The position numbers and the translations under genes are program-made. DNA of 48,022 nt from Lentisphaeria bacterium (lineage in GTDB: Bacteria; Verrucomicrobiota; Lentisphaeria; Oligosphaerales; Oligosphaeraceae), in assembly GCA_016288215.1 (NCBI GenBank), contig JAEEYQ010000002.1, positions 1 through 48,022 of the forward strand. The letters run 5' to 3'. The notes beneath the pieces were generated by a model that worked only from the letters and a program-made list of their open reading frames with translations, did not search any database and was not told the origin of the DNA. Below are positions 8,409 to 16,755 of the stretch, in pieces; within the stretch, counting starts at the first letter, position 1; each line of letters starts with the position of its first letter.

Positions 8409-10019
8409 ATGTCAGCCACCTATGTTCCTGAACCCAAACCGATGAGCGGACCGATTGAGGTGTCGGCATTCTATTATCCAGGCACGGAGCAGATGGCGGA
8501 ATGGGATCAGGTTGAGCAGACGCTTCCGCACATCAAACCGCTGCTTGGCTGGTATGACGAAGGAAATCCGGAAGTCATTGACTGGCAGATCAAATGGGCG
8601 GTGGAACATGGCATTTCAAGCTTCTGTGTCGACTGGTACTGGAACCAGGGGGTGCAACGGCTAGACCATTGGGTGAAAGGATTTTACAAAGCACGATACA
8701 GAAAGTGCCTGAAGTGGTATGTCATGTGGGCAAACCACAACGACCCAGGGGCCCATTCCACGGCGGATCAAATCAACGTGACCCAATTCTGGCTGGATCA
8801 CTATTTCAAGACGCCGGAATACTATCGAATTGACGGCTGTCCCGTGGTGGTCATCTGGTCTCAAGACAATCTGGACCGAGACTTCATCGCGGAAGCGGCG
8901 GCGAACGGCGAGACCCTGGCTCCAGGGGAAGGAGCGACACGGGCGTTGGCCCTGTCTGACCGCATGGCAAAGGAAGCCGGGCTTCCAGGCATCCATTTCA
9001 TTGACATGTATCATGGCTGGAAGCGTCAACAGGAACGCATTGACGGAGCGAAGGCGGTCGGCTTCAAAGGCCAGATGCTCTATGGATTCGACCAGTCCGC
9101 CTATGACTTTGCCCCCGATTTGCGCAAGCTCGGCGACTCCCGCCGACATCTGTCCTACGAGCAGGTCGTGGAGGCCGTGCCACGATGGTGGAAACAGATG
9201 TCCACAGACCCCGAATTCCCCTTCTGGCCCATCATCCCCACCGGATGGAACGACATTCCACGCTCCTTCCAGCTGGCCACTGTCATCTATGGACGGACTC
9301 CACGGCTTTTCCGCAAAGCCTGTGAAGCATGCCGCGACTTCTGCCAAAAGAACGGCTTCAAACGGGTTATGGTCTCCCCCATAAATGAATGGCAGGAAGG
9401 AAGTTACATTGAACCCAACGCAGAATTCGGCTTTGACATGGTCGATGCGCTCCGCGATGTCTTCTGCGACCGTCCGCCAGAAGGCTGGCCGGAGAATGTG
9501 ACGCCCGCCCAACTGGGGTTGGGGCCATACGACTACCCCAAAATGGAGCATTTGGCGAAGACCGCATGGAATTTCAGCCATGGCATGGAAGGATGGTACC
9601 GCAACCCCTACGGGACGGCCTATCTGAAGACCGTGGATGGTGCCATGCATTTCTTCCGCTCCAACAGCAATCGCTACGCCATCCGCACCCGTGTCGCTCC
9701 TTTCGAAGCGTCTCAATACAAGGCATTTCGAGTCAAAATGCGCGTCACGGCAAATTCCCATGGACTGAATCCCGCCAGCGGCACGGAAACCCTGAAGCTG
9801 CTTTGGGGGACGTCGGAACAGCCTGTCTTCTCAACGGATTTCGTGATTGCAGACACCCCTGTGTGCCGCCTGCCCGTGATCATCGACGGACAATGGCATG
9901 AATACACCCTGCCCGTCGCTGAAAATCCATATTGGCGGGGCAAGGTCGATGAATTATGGTTCGATCCGGCTGATTTGACCAACGCCACCGTGGACATTGC
10001 CTCCATGGCGTTCATTTGA
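8409..10019 (+). CDS. WbsX/GH99-like domain protein
   Basis: 536 residues, ATG 8409 with a purine-rich AGAGAG upstream. The first ~350 residues carry the WbsX-type (glycosyltransferase WbsX / GH99-like) TIM barrel: AFYYPGTEQ, the repeated W-rich strands (ISSFCVDWYW, YVMWANH, CPVVVIWSQDN) and a late NEWQEGSYIEPN motif typical of the family. The last ~140 residues look like a beta-jelly-roll, possibly glycan-binding. GH99 proteins act on mannose-containing glycans and WbsX occurs in O-antigen loci; here the surrounding glycosidases favour degradation. No export signal is visible. It follows the GH20-like gene by 132 bases and probably belongs to the same locus. Confidence 0.8.
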   Translation: MSATYVPEPKPMSGPIEVSAFYYPGTEQMAEWDQVEQTLPHIKPLLGWYDEGNPEVIDWQIKWAVEHGISSFCVDWYWNQGVQRLDHWVKGFYKARYRKCLKWYVMWANHNDPGAHSTADQINVTQFWLDHYFKTPEYYRIDGCPVVVIWSQDNLDRDFIAEAAANGETLAPGEGATRALALSDRMAKEAGLPGIHFIDMYHGWKRQQERIDGAKAVGFKGQMLYGFDQSAYDFAPDLRKLGDSRRHLSYEQVVEAVPRWWKQMSTDPEFPFWPIIPTGWNDIPRSFQLATVIYGRTPRLFRKACEACRDFCQKNGFKRVMVSPINEWQEGSYIEPNAEFGFDMVDALRDVFCDRPPEGWPENVTPAQLGLGPYDYPKMEHLAKTAWNFSHGMEGWYRNPYGTAYLKTVDGAMHFFRSNSNRYAIRTRVAPFEASQYKAFRVKMRVTANSHGLNPASGTETLKLLWGTSEQPVFSTDFVIADTPVCRLPVIIDGQWHEYTLPVAENPYWRGKVDELWFDPADLTNATVDIASMAFI

Positions 10020-10308
10020 CGGCAGCAGTAGCCCCCAAAATAAGTCTCAAAAAGTCCGTATCGGCGGGATGACCCCCCCAATGGATAGGAGGGGCACTTT
10101 CTTGTATCTGTCCCTTCTTTCTTTCCTGTAGTCAATTGATGATCAAAGACTTGGGATGTTGGACGGGAGACGCGGGATCTATCCATCGCTGAAGAGTTGC
10201 ATAAACAATGGAAATAGCGTGGTTGCCAAGGTCTGTACTTATGGACTTTTTACAGAAAGGAAATATATTAGGGGTTGTATTCATAAAGATATGCAGGAGG
10301 AGAATAAC
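10020..10308. other. Intergenic region without recognised gene
   Basis: 289 bases between the WbsX-like gene and the small antitoxin-like gene. It has a GACGGGAGACGCGGGA piece near 10162 that recalls the tandem repeat at 5318-5365. Otherwise nothing was identified; short overlapping frames here lack coding character. Confidence 0.4.
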
Positions 10309-10515
10309 ATGGAAACGGTTGCTGATAGAAGAGTTCGCAAGAGAAGATTATCCGGAGAAAAAAGCAATTCCACAGCCAAAGGGCATGCACGAGAGGTTTG
10401 CCGCAAATCCAACGACTTTCTATTGTCCACAGCTTTCACACGTTTGCAATCAATTGTCAGCAATGCATTTACAAATGTGGACATCGATGATTATGTGAAT
10501 TCGTTTCGCAGGTGA
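10309..10515 (+). CDS. Small basic protein preceding a PIN toxin, putative antitoxin
   Basis: A 68-residue protein. ATG 10309 was chosen because a perfect AGGAGG lies eight bases upstream (10295-10300); the same frame is open further upstream without such support. The N-terminus is strongly basic (DRRVRKRR) and the C-terminus acidic (VDIDDYV). It matches no antitoxin family I recognise. Its stop is six bases before the start of the PIN gene, the usual antitoxin-toxin order and spacing. Both genes are AT-rich compared with flanking genes, suggesting acquisition together. Function is inferred only from position. Confidence 0.55.
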   Translation: METVADRRVRKRRLSGEKSNSTAKGHAREVCRKSNDFLLSTAFTRLQSIVSNAFTNVDIDDYVNSFRR

Positions 10516-10521
10516 GCATCA

Positions 10522-11055
10522 ATGGCAATTGAGTTGGAACCTAGTGTGTTAATTGATACCAATGTTTTGATTTTTAGTCTTTTGCAGGAGAAGAATGATG
10601 TAAACGATGAATCTCCCAAGGCGAGATATGCACATTTTCAGAGTCAAAATGCTAAAAGCTTCCTACTCAAATGCATACAGAATCATAGGGAAGTGTGTGT
10701 ATCCAGCATTTCATTAAGCGAAATCATGGAACGCTTGAATGATGAAGATGCAAAAGAAATGTTTTCGTTGGTTTCGCGTTTCTACACCATTCTGCCTTTT
10801 GACAGAAATGCCGCTTTTCAGGCAGGACGCCTGGCATATTCTCTTCACAAACTTGATGCTCAAAAATCATCGGAAAATACCAAAATCCGAAACGACATAT
10901 ATATTTTGGCAACAGGATTACAGCACAATTGCAAAAGTTTATACACGACAGATAAAGTGCTTGTCAACCAAGCCACTCGTCTGTCAATTCCCATGAAACC
11001 CCATCTTCTTTCTTCATTCGAATCGTCAGACGGTTCAATCGGTCCTATTTACTGA
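10522..11055 (+). CDS. PIN-domain ribonuclease, VapC-like toxin
   Basis: 177 residues, ATG 10522. The PIN fold is visible: VLIDTNVLIFSL at the N-terminus with the first catalytic Asp, an acidic Glu in SLSEIMERL (~residue 68), then RNDIYILATGLQ and TTDK near residues 124-145 supplying the remaining metal-binding acids. PIN proteins are Mg2+-dependent RNases, commonly the toxin of VapBC systems. At 177 residues it is longer than many VapC toxins (~130). Codon use and GC are clearly lower than in the neighbouring glycan genes and the MoxR operon, indicating horizontal transfer. The upstream small gene is the probable partner. Confidence 0.82.
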   Translation: MAIELEPSVLIDTNVLIFSLLQEKNDVNDESPKARYAHFQSQNAKSFLLKCIQNHREVCVSSISLSEIMERLNDEDAKEMFSLVSRFYTILPFDRNAAFQAGRLAYSLHKLDAQKSSENTKIRNDIYILATGLQHNCKSLYTTDKVLVNQATRLSIPMKPHLLSSFESSDGSIGPIY

Positions 11056-11184
11056 ATAAGCATAGTCCAGCTCTTTTTCACAGAATTACGCCAATCAGCG
11101 GTGCGGTGTCCATCAAAGAGGCATCAGCCTCCCACAAATTCAAAAAACTCATAACTCATTTATAATCAATAGGATATAAAAATC

Positions 11185-12156
11185 ATGCCTAACTCGACGG
11201 CCCTTGAGGACATTGCCTTCGTCCAGCAGACCGCACAGGCTCTGGAGACCAACATCGCCAAGGTCATCCAAGGCAAGCAGTCCGTCATCCGACTGGTGTT
11301 GACCGCACTGCTCAGCGAGGGGCATGTGCTTTTGGAAGACGTGCCCGGCGTTGGAAAAACTCGTCTGGCTCAAGCACTTGCGCGTTCCATTGACACCAGC
11401 TTCAAGCGCATCCAGTTCACACCAGACCTGCTGCCAAACGACATCACAGGCGTCAGCATCTTCGACGAGGCAACCCGCGCCTTTCGCTTTGTGCAAGGCC
11501 CCGTCTTCGCAAGCATTGTCCTCGCGGACGAAATCAACCGGGGGACGCCGCGAGTCCAGTCCAGCCTTATTGAAAGCATGGCGGAGGCCATGGTCACGGT
11601 GGACGGCGTCTCCTACGAGCTGCCGGCGCCGTTCTTCGTCATCGCCACGCAGAATCCGGCGGATTTTCACGGAACCTATCCCCTTCCGGAAGCCCAGCTG
11701 GACCGCTTCCTCATGCGGCTGACCATGGGCTATCCGACTGTGGAGGACGAAAAGCTGATTCTTGACATCCATGCGGCCGGCAATCCGCTGCAGGAACTCA
11801 GCGCGGTCGCCCATGCGGAGGATATCCTCAAATGCCAGTCGCTCATCCGCCATCTCCATGTGTCGGACCGCATCCGCGACTACATCGTCACCCTGGTCGA
11901 CGCCACACGCCACCACAGTGCCTTCCTCTACGGCTGCAGCCCCCGCGCCTCCCTCGCCCTTCTGCGGGCGGCGCAGGCCTCGGCAGCCCTTGATGGACGC
12001 AACTATGTCCTGCCAAGAGACATACGAGATTTGGCACTGCCCGTTCTCGCCCATCGGCTGCCCCTGCGACTGCAGGCCAGAGGCGAATGTTCCTCCTCCT
12101 CGCAGGCGCTGCAGGCAATTCTTGACCAGCATCCCGTTGAAAAATGGGAAGGCTGA
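11185..12156 (+). CDS. MoxR-family AAA+ ATPase
   Basis: 323 residues. Walker A VPGVGKT (K58-T59) and Walker B VLADEINR (D115-E116) are followed by the MoxR-typical TPRVQSSLIESMAE and FFVIATQNP sensor-1 segment, then a C-terminal lid domain with SPRASLALLRAAQA. MoxR ATPases act as chaperones in maturation of metalloprotein, periplasmic or envelope complexes, almost always beside a DUF58 protein as here. It leads a three-gene operon: the DUF58 start codon follows the stop by four bases. The Shine-Dalgarno before ATG 11185 is weak. Confidence 0.93.
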   Translation: MPNSTALEDIAFVQQTAQALETNIAKVIQGKQSVIRLVLTALLSEGHVLLEDVPGVGKTRLAQALARSIDTSFKRIQFTPDLLPNDITGVSIFDEATRAFRFVQGPVFASIVLADEINRGTPRVQSSLIESMAEAMVTVDGVSYELPAPFFVIATQNPADFHGTYPLPEAQLDRFLMRLTMGYPTVEDEKLILDIHAAGNPLQELSAVAHAEDILKCQSLIRHLHVSDRIRDYIVTLVDATRHHSAFLYGCSPRASLALLRAAQASAALDGRNYVLPRDIRDLALPVLAHRLPLRLQARGECSSSSQALQAILDQHPVEKWEG

Positions 12157-12160
12157 TGTC

Positions 12161-13417
12161 ATGAACTACCTTTGGCCAACAACGCGTGGATGGGTCGTGG
12201 TGCTCAGCGGGATTGTCTGGCTGTTTGTGGCTTTGGTCAACGGAACGCTGTTCGCCCTCTTCTTCGCATGGGCGTGCTTCTCGCTGATGGTCGTCAGCAT
12301 GATAAGCGCATGGTGTTCTCTAAAAGGGATTTCCATCAAACGCGGCAGCCCCGGCCATGCCATTGCGGGACAGAAGTCCTCCCTGCCCTTCGAGGTGAAA
12401 AACAGCCGTCGCCGCCGTCGTCAGCCATTTTTCATCTTGGAGAAACTGTCCTTTGTGGCATCGCAGACTCAGGTGTCCGCTGCGCCGTCCCTCGGCCCCC
12501 GCGAAAACGCCCTTGTGGAACGCGACATCCTGCCGCTGCGGCGAGGCGAGTTCCAGCTGAACGCCGTGACTCTGCGAAGCGGCGACCCCGCTGGCCTTTT
12601 CTGCCGACAGCACCGCATCATCCTGCCCGACGCGCTGCTCATCTATCCCGCCATCGAGTCCATCGAAGGCCTGCGGCTAGAGCCGGAAGCCACCACCAGC
12701 CGCCAACGCGACGCATCCGTGGCCACCACAGGCCTCAGCCAGGACTTCTACGGCATCCGCGACTACGTCCCCACCGATGGACTGCGCCGCATCCACTGGC
12801 GCAGCAGCGCCCGCCAGCGCAAACTGATGAGCCGCGAATTCGAGCGGGCCAGCCTGCTGTGCGTGGCGATTGTGCTTGACGTGCCGTCGGCGGAAGTCTG
12901 CGAAAAGGGCGGCGAAAACCTGGAGGCTCTCGTCAAGACGGCCGCCAGTCTGGTCCATGCCTGTGGCGCCTTCCATTGTCTCTTTGCCTGCGCCATCGGC
13001 GGACAAAAGCCATTATTCATTCAGCCGCAAGATATTACAGAAATACATGAGGAAATACAGACAACCTTGGCTCGGCTGGATCCCGGAACCGACAACGCGT
13101 TTTCGGAAAACATCGAGACCTGGGGACTATCCCTTCCTCGTGGCAGCGTGGTCTTCTATCTGAGTCTGGACTGTTCGGACGCCGTCCGTCTCACAGTGGA
13201 GAATCTGCTGCAATCCGGCCTTGACCTGCGGTGGATTGCGGCGACAAAACCAGTCTTCAGTCACAGAAAAACTTCCAAGGCAACAACTTGGACAAATGAC
13301 CAGTCCCCCTTGCTTTCCCCTGGCGGCCTATGCCATCCCGTGCTTTTGGAACCCGACATGACGCTGACCGAAGCCTTCAGCCGCTGGTCCGGCTCCCGTC
13401 TGCAGGAGGTTCCATGA
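12161..13417 (+). CDS. DUF58 domain membrane protein
   Basis: 418 residues from ATG 12161, chosen over a longer open frame because GGAAGG lies eight bases upstream and two hydrophobic helices begin at once (residues ~10-50). The DUF58 hallmark YVPTDGLRRIHWRSSAR is present at about 205-220, followed by a von Willebrand-like beta/alpha stretch. DUF58 proteins are partners of MoxR in the inner membrane; biochemical role is not established. It overlaps the next gene (ATGA at 13414-13417), implying translational coupling. Confidence 0.9.
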   Translation: MNYLWPTTRGWVVVLSGIVWLFVALVNGTLFALFFAWACFSLMVVSMISAWCSLKGISIKRGSPGHAIAGQKSSLPFEVKNSRRRRRQPFFILEKLSFVASQTQVSAAPSLGPRENALVERDILPLRRGEFQLNAVTLRSGDPAGLFCRQHRIILPDALLIYPAIESIEGLRLEPEATTSRQRDASVATTGLSQDFYGIRDYVPTDGLRRIHWRSSARQRKLMSREFERASLLCVAIVLDVPSAEVCEKGGENLEALVKTAASLVHACGAFHCLFACAIGGQKPLFIQPQDITEIHEEIQTTLARLDPGTDNAFSENIETWGLSLPRGSVVFYLSLDCSDAVRLTVENLLQSGLDLRWIAATKPVFSHRKTSKATTWTNDQSPLLSPGGLCHPVLLEPDMTLTEAFSRWSGSRLQEVP

Positions 13418-15909
13418 TGCGCTGGCCGAACCGAAATGAAATCACCATGCAGGCGATTCTTCTCGTCCTCTACGCCTCCGCGCTGATCTGCGCCCTTTGG
13501 CAAATCGGCCATGTGAGGCTGGTGCTGTGGCTGACGGGGCTTTCGCCGCTGTTGGTGGCGGTTTTCTCCTCCACGCAACGGCTGACCTCCCTGCGGCGAC
13601 AGCTCATTCAGCTAGCGGTGGCGGCGGTGGCGGCTTTTTGGGTCGTGCACCGCCATGACCAAACACATATCGACGTCGTTGTCGTGGAAGGCACCTGCAT
13701 CCTCATCATCGCCCTCATGGGCGGCGACTTGCGGGAACGCTCCCTTCTCGTGCTCATCTGCATCCTGTTAGCCGGCTACGGCGGCCTCTCCGCCGGTCGC
13801 CCCATCTACCTCTACGCACTGTTTCTGACCACGCTCTCCGCCATATGCTTCCTGTATCAGACCCGCTCGAACGAGCTTTGCCACGGAGAGGCGCGCCGCC
13901 GCATTCCGCTGCCGCCATCGCCGCCGCCCGTGTGGCGCTTCTGCGCCATCCACCTGGCTCTTGTCGTCGTCGGCATCGTCCTCTGCCTGCTTGTCTTCCC
14001 TCAGACCCGCCGTCTCTACACCAAAGGCATGGTGCCTGTCTCTTTCGCTATGGATCAGGACAACCTCTTCCCGCAGCTGTGGAAAACCTGGCTCGCGTCC
14101 GCCGATGACGATGACGACGGCCTTCAGGAGGGCAACGGTGACAACTCCCAACCGGATGCCGCGGCGTCACAGGTGCTCCCAGGCGACGGCGATTCCTCCA
14201 TGGACGCACGAGGTGCCTCTGGTGAAGCCCTTGGCACGGATTTGGTGTTCAGAGCCTATACGCAAGCCAGAACATATTGGCTCATAAGGCTTTACGATGT
14301 CTACGATGGCAATGAGTGGCATCGTTCGGAGCAGTTGGCCGGCGGTCAGACTCCTCTTGATATGCCGCCGAAGCATGCGCAGGCTCTCATACAATATATC
14401 TCCATGGAGAAATGGCTGAGCACGGGGCTGCCCCACGCCTTCCGTCACGATCAGGGCGGCGAACGGGAACACTACCGCCGAGGCTCCCCACCGCCCGCCA
14501 GCTTTTGGGAGGGACTTAACCCGCGCCGACGGCGCCAACAAATCGAACCGCCGGACCTCTTCCAGCTGCGTGGCACCCCGCCCGCCGCTCTGCCCTGGAC
14601 CTATTGGGTCCGCTCCATGCTGCCCGATCCGGATGCGCAACAGTTTTCCACTATGCTGCAACAACTTATGGATGACGGCGCCTACACGCGCCTTGACAAC
14701 GTCCACATCTCGAACCGTCTTCGTCAACTTGCGCAGGACATCACGGCAAACGCGTCGAATGACTTGGAGAAGGCCATGGCGCTGCAGGAGCATCTGAAGG
14801 CAAACTATGTCTATTCCCTTGACTTTCAGGATATTCCAAAAGATCGGGAGCCGGTTGACTATTTCCTCTTCGAATCCAAGACGGGAACCTGCCGCCACTT
14901 CGCGCAGGCACTGACCGTTCTCGCGCGGCTGGCGGGACTGCCCGCCAGATTGGCCACAGGCTATGCGCCCGGCAACTTCAATCTGTTGTCGCGAACGTTC
15001 GAAGTCTATGAATACCATGCACATGCGTGGACGCAAATCTATGTGGCACCATACGGCTGGCTCACCTTCGACGGCGTTCCCCCCGGCCAGCTGGACCTGC
15101 GCACCTCCCCCCGCCTCCTCCGGCCGTTCCTTGACCCCTTCCCGAAATCCCTTCAGGCGCGGCCACCGGAACTCGCCTTCCGCCAATGGTCCCCCCACCG
15201 CAACGGCGGCAACCCGCAGGACCGTCCGCCGGAAATCCGCATGCAGCTCATGCAGAAAGTCGGCCAATGGCAGGTGGAGGCATTCCAACGCGCCATGCGG
15301 GAAAACGGCAATCAGCGCCCCACCCCAAAGATGTTCTTTAAAGCCTTGCTGGACAACACGTTGGAAGGTCTCGGAAGATGGTTCGATGAACAGATCGACT
15401 CTTTGGAGGACGTGGCGGACCGCCTTTGGACCGCCCTCTCCAATGGACTCTCGCAGTTGTCTCAGAATCTGCTGGACCGCATTCAACACGCCTCTATTGG
15501 AGACATGCTGACGATGCTGCTTGGTGTCGCGCTCTTCACGGCCATCTTCTGGAAACACCGCGCCATCGACCGCCAACTCCGCCGCAGCTGGCATCTTCTC
15601 TGGTGTAGACGGCATCTTGCCAAACTGCGCAGACGCACGCTCTCTCCGCAGGAACTCATCAATGGCTGTCACCACCTCCAAGTCCGCCTGCTGCAATTCG
15701 CCAACATCCAACGGCCTCCGCAGACGGACATGGCGGAATGGGCCGATGCCATCCGTCCCCTCTTCCCGCAGCTTGCCGCGCACATTGACCCCGTTGTCCA
15801 AAGCGCCACCGCACTGTGGTACAGTCCCACTGCTCCAAACGAAGCCTGCGCCCAAATGGCCATGGCCGCCACGGAACAATTTGCTATGGAAATACGTAAC
15901 TTATTGTAA
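13414..15909 (+). CDS. TgpA-like membrane transglutaminase, DUF3488/DUF4129 type
   Basis: 831 residues. ATG 13414 overlaps the DUF58 stop; a second ATG at 13417 has better spacing (seven bases) from AGGAGG at 13404-13409, so the true start may be one codon later. The N-terminal ~220 residues hold several membrane helices. The transglutaminase-like core follows with the triad C493 (GTCRHFA), H537 (HAHAW) and D553 (TFDG). Another helix near 700 precedes a cytoplasmic tail resembling DUF4129. Pseudomonas TgpA has this architecture and is an envelope protein in the same MoxR-DUF58 setting. The product likely cross-links or cleaves a periplasmic protein; the substrate is unknown. Confidence 0.9.
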   Translation: MMRWPNRNEITMQAILLVLYASALICALWQIGHVRLVLWLTGLSPLLVAVFSSTQRLTSLRRQLIQLAVAAVAAFWVVHRHDQTHIDVVVVEGTCILIIALMGGDLRERSLLVLICILLAGYGGLSAGRPIYLYALFLTTLSAICFLYQTRSNELCHGEARRRIPLPPSPPPVWRFCAIHLALVVVGIVLCLLVFPQTRRLYTKGMVPVSFAMDQDNLFPQLWKTWLASADDDDDGLQEGNGDNSQPDAAASQVLPGDGDSSMDARGASGEALGTDLVFRAYTQARTYWLIRLYDVYDGNEWHRSEQLAGGQTPLDMPPKHAQALIQYISMEKWLSTGLPHAFRHDQGGEREHYRRGSPPPASFWEGLNPRRRRQQIEPPDLFQLRGTPPAALPWTYWVRSMLPDPDAQQFSTMLQQLMDDGAYTRLDNVHISNRLRQLAQDITANASNDLEKAMALQEHLKANYVYSLDFQDIPKDREPVDYFLFESKTGTCRHFAQALTVLARLAGLPARLATGYAPGNFNLLSRTFEVYEYHAHAWTQIYVAPYGWLTFDGVPPGQLDLRTSPRLLRPFLDPFPKSLQARPPELAFRQWSPHRNGGNPQDRPPEIRMQLMQKVGQWQVEAFQRAMRENGNQRPTPKMFFKALLDNTLEGLGRWFDEQIDSLEDVADRLWTALSNGLSQLSQNLLDRIQHASIGDMLTMLLGVALFTAIFWKHRAIDRQLRRSWHLLWCRRHLAKLRRRTLSPQELINGCHHLQVRLLQFANIQRPPQTDMAEWADAIRPLFPQLAAHIDPVVQSATALWYSPTAPNEACAQMAMAATEQFAMEIRNLL

Positions 15910-15933
15910 ATCAATATATTATGACATATATGA

Positions 15934-16590
15934 CCATGAGGGGATAACGATTCAGAACCTTGATGATCCAATAAACCTAAAAACAGTTGTATGATTTTTA
16001 CTTCCATGCAAATCATCATGCTGAATCGGTTTCTCCCCTCAGTCGTCAAAATGTGCGAAAAGGCATAGGTTGCAGAAGGCGGGGCATGCCGAAAAATGGA
16101 GAGCCGCTATGGCGGCGGCAGGATACTAGCCGTGGGTAAGCGCAACGCCATAGGCGTAAGCGTAACCCACGGTTCACAAGGAAGTTAGTGTTATAGAACC
16201 GCGAAGCGGTGGCAGGAGCCTGACGTGGGTGAAGCGAAGCAAAACCCACGAACAGATTTTCTGCCACCACTGCATGGTTCAAAATATGTAGGTTCCTGCC
16301 TGTGGGTTACGCTTCGCTCCACCCACGGTTATTATCCTGCCACCACTACGTGGTTCCATACATGTATGTTTCTGCCTGTCCGTGGGTTACGCTTCGCTCC
16401 ACCCACGGCTATTATCCTGTCGCCGCTAAAGCGGCTTAAAACTCTCAATCGCACTATTCATGCGACTCTCACCTGCTTGGTTAATTTCGTAATTTATATT
16501 AAATACTTATGCACAACATATTATGAATAAATAACTGGTTTAACTGTTTTTAGGTTTATGGATGGGTTCTGAATCGTAACCATAAGGGAA
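15934..16590. mobile_element. MITE-like element with terminal inverted repeats and imperfect target duplication
   Basis: This occupies most of the 846-base gene-free stretch 15910-16755. Left end 15945-15988 and right end 16543-16580 are inverted copies: both read TAACGATTCAGAACC inwards, then about ten variable bases, then AATAAACCTAAAAACAGTT or nearly so. Immediately outside are CCATGAGGGGA (15934-15944) and CCATAAGGGAA (16580-16590), an imperfect 11-base direct repeat fitting an aged target duplication. No transposase frame lies inside; the cargo is an array of hairpin repeats. A non-autonomous element mobilised in trans is the simplest reading. Confidence 0.6.
16103..16440. repeat. Array of double-hairpin repeats, block 2, in both orientations
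   Basis: A forward unit at 16103-16172 has the same length and layout as the one at 5153-5222. They are nearly identical except that the inner stem has changed from GCACC/GGTGC to ACGCC/GGCGT, keeping all pairs. A second forward unit (about 16197-16253) is followed by three units in reverse orientation up to about 16440, with first hairpins CCATGCAGTGG, CCACGTAGTGG and GCCGCTTTAGCGGC. Opposed orientations make the whole array able to fold into a large cruciform. Confidence 0.85.
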
Positions 16591-16755
16591 CAAAATGGGA
16601 GACATCAGGATGACACTTTGCCCCTGGGTTTCGCTTCGCCCAATCCGAGGTCACATAAATTTCCAACTCGCGATTGAAAAGTCACCGAAAAGACTTATTG
16701 TAACGTTGAAATCTCATCCTATTCTTAAAACCACCTTAATGACAAAGACTGCCAC

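Noticed and set aside
14167..15879. A 570-codon minus-strand open frame
   Set aside because: Antisense to the transglutaminase with its intact catalytic triad; no family resemblance.
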